From: an uncultured Pirellulaceae bacterium
GTDB taxonomy: Bacteria; Planctomycetota; Planctomycetia; Pirellulales; Pirellulaceae
DNA length: 17,190 nucleotides
Assembly (NCBI GenBank): GCA_934255105.1
Contig: CAKQNH010000019.1
Span: 1-17,190 of the forward strand
Reading direction: 5' to 3'
Both the position numbers and the translations under genes were made by a program. This document shows, one piece after another, positions 15,094 to 17,190 of this stretch. Within the stretch, counting starts at the first letter, position 1; each line of letters begins with the position of its first letter. The notes beneath the pieces were generated by a model that had not been told where the DNA came from, searched no databases, and saw only the letters and a program-made list of their open reading frames with translations.

Positions 15094-15122
15094 ATTTTAT
15101 CTGTCTCTAACAGGCGAGTCAA
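15094..15122 (-). promoter_or_regulatory. sigma-70-type promoter of the M20/DUF819 operon
   Basis: On the minus strand TTGACT (15122-15117) is followed after exactly 17 nt by TAAAAT (15099-15094), each matching consensus at five of six positions. Transcription would start near 15087, giving a leader of about 50 nt before the ATG at 15036. Confidence 0.6.
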
Positions 15123-15276
15123 TCTTGGCACCGAGGTAGTCGAGCTGTCGGGCGAGCTGCTGCCTCTGGGTTTGCTGTGGCAAAGCCGATGCCGGTGGCG
15201 AAGGCGCTCGACTCTTGAACGAGGCAGCCGGTCCCGCCAGAGATGCTCATGCTCTGACAGCCCTAGGCTATTTTCT

Positions 15277-15326
15277 GCATATGCGTGCGTGGATGTGCAT
15301 TGCAATGGATTTCGGTCCACGTATGC
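15277..15326. promoter_or_regulatory. nested dyad upstream of the DUF1559 promoter
   Basis: Outer arms GCATA-N6-CGTGGA (15277-15293) and TCCACGTATGC (15316-15326) are complementary apart from a 6-nt bulge, and enclose the perfect 10-bp palindrome CATTGCAATG (15298-15307). It ends 11 nt before the -35 box, where an activator or repressor would bind. The rest of 15123-15276 shows nothing I can name. Confidence 0.35.
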
Positions 15327-15337
15327 TATCCTGCACC

Positions 15338-15366
15338 TTGACATTAAAAACCACCCTGACTAACAT
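15338..15366 (+). promoter_or_regulatory. sigma-70-type promoter of the DUF1559 gene
   Basis: A perfect TTGACA (15338-15343), a 17-nt spacer, then TAACAT (15361-15366; four of six consensus positions). Transcription would start near 15373, about 58 nt before the ATG at 15431. Confidence 0.55.
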
Positions 15367-15430
15367 CACGACAGATTCTCGGATCTTTTTATCTTTGTTC
15401 GTAATCGGCATGGTTCCCAAAGGGGTTTTG

Positions 15431-16366
15431 ATGAGTAAAAATGCACAGCGTGGTTTCACGCTTGTTGAGCTACTTGTGGTTATCGCAATCATTGGTGTTT
15501 TAGTCGGATTATTGCTACCAGCGGTACAGGCGGCTCGAGAGGCAGCTCGCCGCATGCAGTGCAGCAACAATATGAAACAGTTGGGGCTGGGGTTCCATAA
15601 TTATCACGACACAATGGGAGGCTTTCCGATGGGAGGTTTACCGCTGGGTGGATATTTTATGGGCTGGGCACCTCGTTTGTTCCCCTACATGGAACAGGGA
15701 ACTCGGGTAGACGCGATGAGTACGTTTGATCCAAATCCATTTGTCCGCTTGCAGCCTTACCGAAATGATACCGCGCCTCATAACGGTTCCAACGCAATTT
15801 GGGGCAATGTGCCATTTTTGGCCTGTCCTTCATCCCCCTTAGCTGATGGCAGCCCGGACATCACCAGCTACGCGTGGACTTCCAAGCAGGGGGCGCTGCA
15901 TTATCGGGGCTGTAACGGACCTATCGAGCATGTGACTAACTCCACCGACGCAATTGGCAACCAGTGGGCCAACACGGGGGTGCTGTATCCGGAAAGCAGA
16001 ACGAAATTTCGCGATATTACTGACGGCACCTCCAACACACTGTTGCTCGGCGAGTCATCCTCGTCGCAAGGATGGAGCTCTTCAATCAAAAAAGGTTGGG
16101 GCGGGATCAATTCTTGGACATGGGGCTACTACTACTATGGCGGCACCACTCGGAGACTGACGCTGGATAACAAGATCCTGCAGTTCCCGATCAACTATCG
16201 TGGGTCATTCGCATCCAACTCGACCCCCTTCACTAGTGAGCACACGGGCGGAATTCAATCGTTACTGTGCGACGGCTCCGTGAGGTTCATTTCCGATTCG
16301 ATCGACATGAACACCTTCAAGTCGGTTACCACGCGCGCCCGTGGCGAAGTGGTCAGCGAATATTAG
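15431..16366 (+). CDS. DUF1559 protein with prepilin-type N-terminus and H-X9-DG C-terminus
   Basis: 311 residues from the ATG at 15431, chosen because AAAGGGG lies 5 nt upstream and the prepilin leader then has its normal short length. The leader MSKNAQRG is cut before Phe9 in RGFTLVELLVVIAIIGVLVG, with the conserved Glu at mature position 5, as in type IV pilins and pseudopilins; the hydrophobic helix would anchor it in the inner membrane or a filament. LLPAVQAAREAARRMQCSNN continues the planctomycete DUF1559 consensus. A Gly/Met-rich stretch with repeated GG steps follows (about 62-77). The end has the H-X9-DG motif (HTGGIQSLLCDG) and SVRFISDSID. Such proteins occur in many copies per planctomycete genome; their exact function is unsettled, with surface or secretion-system minor-pilin roles proposed. 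A promoter lies at 15338-15366 and a lipoprotein gene follows, the usual pairing. Confidence 0.93.
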   Translation: MSKNAQRGFTLVELLVVIAIIGVLVGLLLPAVQAAREAARRMQCSNNMKQLGLGFHNYHDTMGGFPMGGLPLGGYFMGWAPRLFPYMEQGTRVDAMSTFDPNPFVRLQPYRNDTAPHNGSNAIWGNVPFLACPSSPLADGSPDITSYAWTSKQGALHYRGCNGPIEHVTNSTDAIGNQWANTGVLYPESRTKFRDITDGTSNTLLLGESSSSQGWSSSIKKGWGGINSWTWGYYYYGGTTRRLTLDNKILQFPINYRGSFASNSTPFTSEHTGGIQSLLCDGSVRFISDSIDMNTFKSVTTRARGEVVSEY

Positions 16367-16376
16367 GCGTATTTTC

Positions 16377-16401
16377 AGACCGACATTTCTATCGGCGGTC
16401 T
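16377..16401 (+). other. intercistronic hairpin between DUF1559 and lipoprotein genes
   Basis: AGACCG (16377-16382) pairs with CGGTCT (16396-16401) around a 13-nt loop; a competing CCGA/TCGG pairing exists inside. No T-run follows, so it may protect or process the upstream mRNA, or attenuate read-through into the second gene. Confidence 0.35.
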
Positions 16402-16453
16402 AGCCGAAGAGAAATCAAACTTTCAACTTTTATCGTTCGCCCAGAGACACCCG

Positions 16454-16888
16454 ATGCAATTTAGTTCGCTTGGAATGTTGGTAATCCCCTCCATGATGGT
16501 CAGCCTAACGCTGGGCTTCATGGGATGTACTCCCTCGGACCAATTGGCAACCGTCCCTGTCAAAGGGATGGTCACCTTTGAGGGGAAGCCGCTACCAAAC
16601 GGTTCGGTAATCTTTATTCCCTCTGGCGGTGGTCCAACTGCCGAAGCCAACATCGGCCCTGGCGGCGAATACGCGCTGGGAACTTACAAGAAAGCTGACG
16701 GTGTCCCGCCTGGAGAATACAACGTCATGGTAGTTGCCATGACCGAGCAAGACTCCCTGGAGGCGGAAAGTGCACGTGGTGCTGAATCGCTAATTCCCAG
16801 CCGCTATGGCGACCCTTCCAAATCGGGATTGTCGGCCTCCGTCAAAGCGGGTGATCCCAACGAGATCAACTTCACTTTGGTGAAATAG
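16454..16888 (+). CDS. small exported lipoprotein-like protein with carboxypeptidase-regulatory (beta-sandwich) fold
   Basis: 144 residues. A hydrophobic leader (about 4-23) ends in GFMGC, a loose lipobox with Cys25 as the probable acylated residue; after cleavage the protein would be membrane-tethered in the periplasm or on the surface. The mature part, VPVKGMVTFEGKPLPNGSVI, then FIPSGGGPTAEANIGPGGEY, DGVPPGEYNVMVV and a last strand NEINFTLVK, is the transthyretin-like carboxypeptidase-regulatory domain pattern that follows DUF1559 genes throughout planctomycetes. It starts 87 nt after the DUF1559 stop, so the two are probably one transcript. The leader has no Lys or Arg before its core and there is no good ribosome site; MLVIPSM at residue 8 is an alternative start but no better charged. 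Function is unknown; a binding or structural partner of the DUF1559 protein is a reasonable guess. Confidence 0.85.
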   Translation: MQFSSLGMLVIPSMMVSLTLGFMGCTPSDQLATVPVKGMVTFEGKPLPNGSVIFIPSGGGPTAEANIGPGGEYALGTYKKADGVPPGEYNVMVVAMTEQDSLEAESARGAESLIPSRYGDPSKSGLSASVKAGDPNEINFTLVK

Positions 16889-17190
16889 GACGCGGCCAGT
16901 TGGGTGTCGCTGCCTAGCTTCAGTGCTGAACGTTTGCGTAGCAAGCTCCGCGCAAGGAGCAAGCAGCGGTCGAGTCAAACTGCAATTTTATCTATCTCAA
17001 ACTCAAACGCGCACAGTGATCTCGCTCGTGCGCCACTAGGGCTCCCGCCCCGCATCACCCCATTCGCATCAGCGACCGAGAACGAGACTTCACCAGCCCG
17101 CGGCCCGTCTTGAGGTCGCAATTTGTCGTGGGATTAGCCGAGTTGGAGGCAATTTGCCCTACAAGCCCCCACGCGCAGACGTCCTGCAGC
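16889..17190. other. 302-bp end region without a recognisable gene
   Basis: No convincing coding sequence. GCTCC (16945-16949) and GGAGC (16956-16960) form a 5-bp stem with a 6-nt loop, a weak terminator candidate 56 nt after the lipoprotein stop; TTGCG (16934-16938) could instead pair with CGCAA (16951-16955). Two copies of GCAATTTG occur near the edge, at 17118-17125 and 17149-17156. Confidence 0.4.

Noticed and set aside
15036..15344. 102-codon minus-strand frame upstream of the M20 gene
   Set aside because: It covers both promoters and the nested dyad and has no protein-like pattern.
16904..17113. 69-codon plus-strand frame after the lipoprotein
   Set aside because: Low-complexity Ser/Arg/Pro composition, no ribosome site, no homologue recognised.

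Overview
The window looks like chromosomal DNA of a planctomycete, probably of the Pirellula/Rhodopirellula/Blastopirellula type. The best lineage marker is the pair at 15431-16888: a DUF1559 protein with a prepilin-type N-terminus and a C-terminal H-X9-DG motif, followed by a small secreted carpel-like lipoprotein. Long signalling proteins, sparse Shine-Dalgarno sites and roomy intergenic regions fit this. I see no phage, insertion sequence, CRISPR array, rRNA or intact tRNA.

Layout. (1) 1-1415, arsenic: the NAD-binding piece of a mercuric-reductase-like flavoprotein on the minus strand. It seems to lack its FAD half and is divergent from a full-length radical-SAM arsenosugar enzyme, arsS. 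(2) 1701-4022, minus strand: a stand-alone CheY-like response regulator overlaps by 4 nt a 474-residue conserved protein of unknown function; a small secreted protein follows. (3) 4254-10850: two very large hybrid histidine kinases in convergent orientation. The first has a periplasmic Tll0287-like (DUF3365) haem-c sensor with CxxCH plus two PAS domains. The second has an uncharacterised multi-pass membrane module. Both end HisKA-HATPase-REC-REC-HPt. (4) 10851-11457: a 607-bp gene-free stretch rich in short inverted repeats. (5) 11458-15036, visibly GC-richer: an enolase-superfamily epimerase/racemase related to the N-acylamino-acid racemase/OSBS group, convergent with a two-gene unit of M20-type metallohydrolase and DUF819 membrane protein. 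(6) 15037-16888: the DUF1559 protein and lipoprotein behind a good sigma-70-type promoter. (7) 16889-17190: no gene seen.

How the genes may work together. Regions 2 and 3 could form one redox-sensing phosphorelay: each kinase carries its own HPt, and the only free receiver is divergent from the haem kinase and coupled to the unknown 474-residue protein, the likeliest output. Region 5 suggests uptake, hydrolysis and epimerisation of peptides or N-acylated amino acids. Region 1 is a reduced arsenosugar locus. These links are inferences from gene order. The strongest previously undescribed candidate is the receiver plus 474-residue protein next to the haem-c hybrid kinase.
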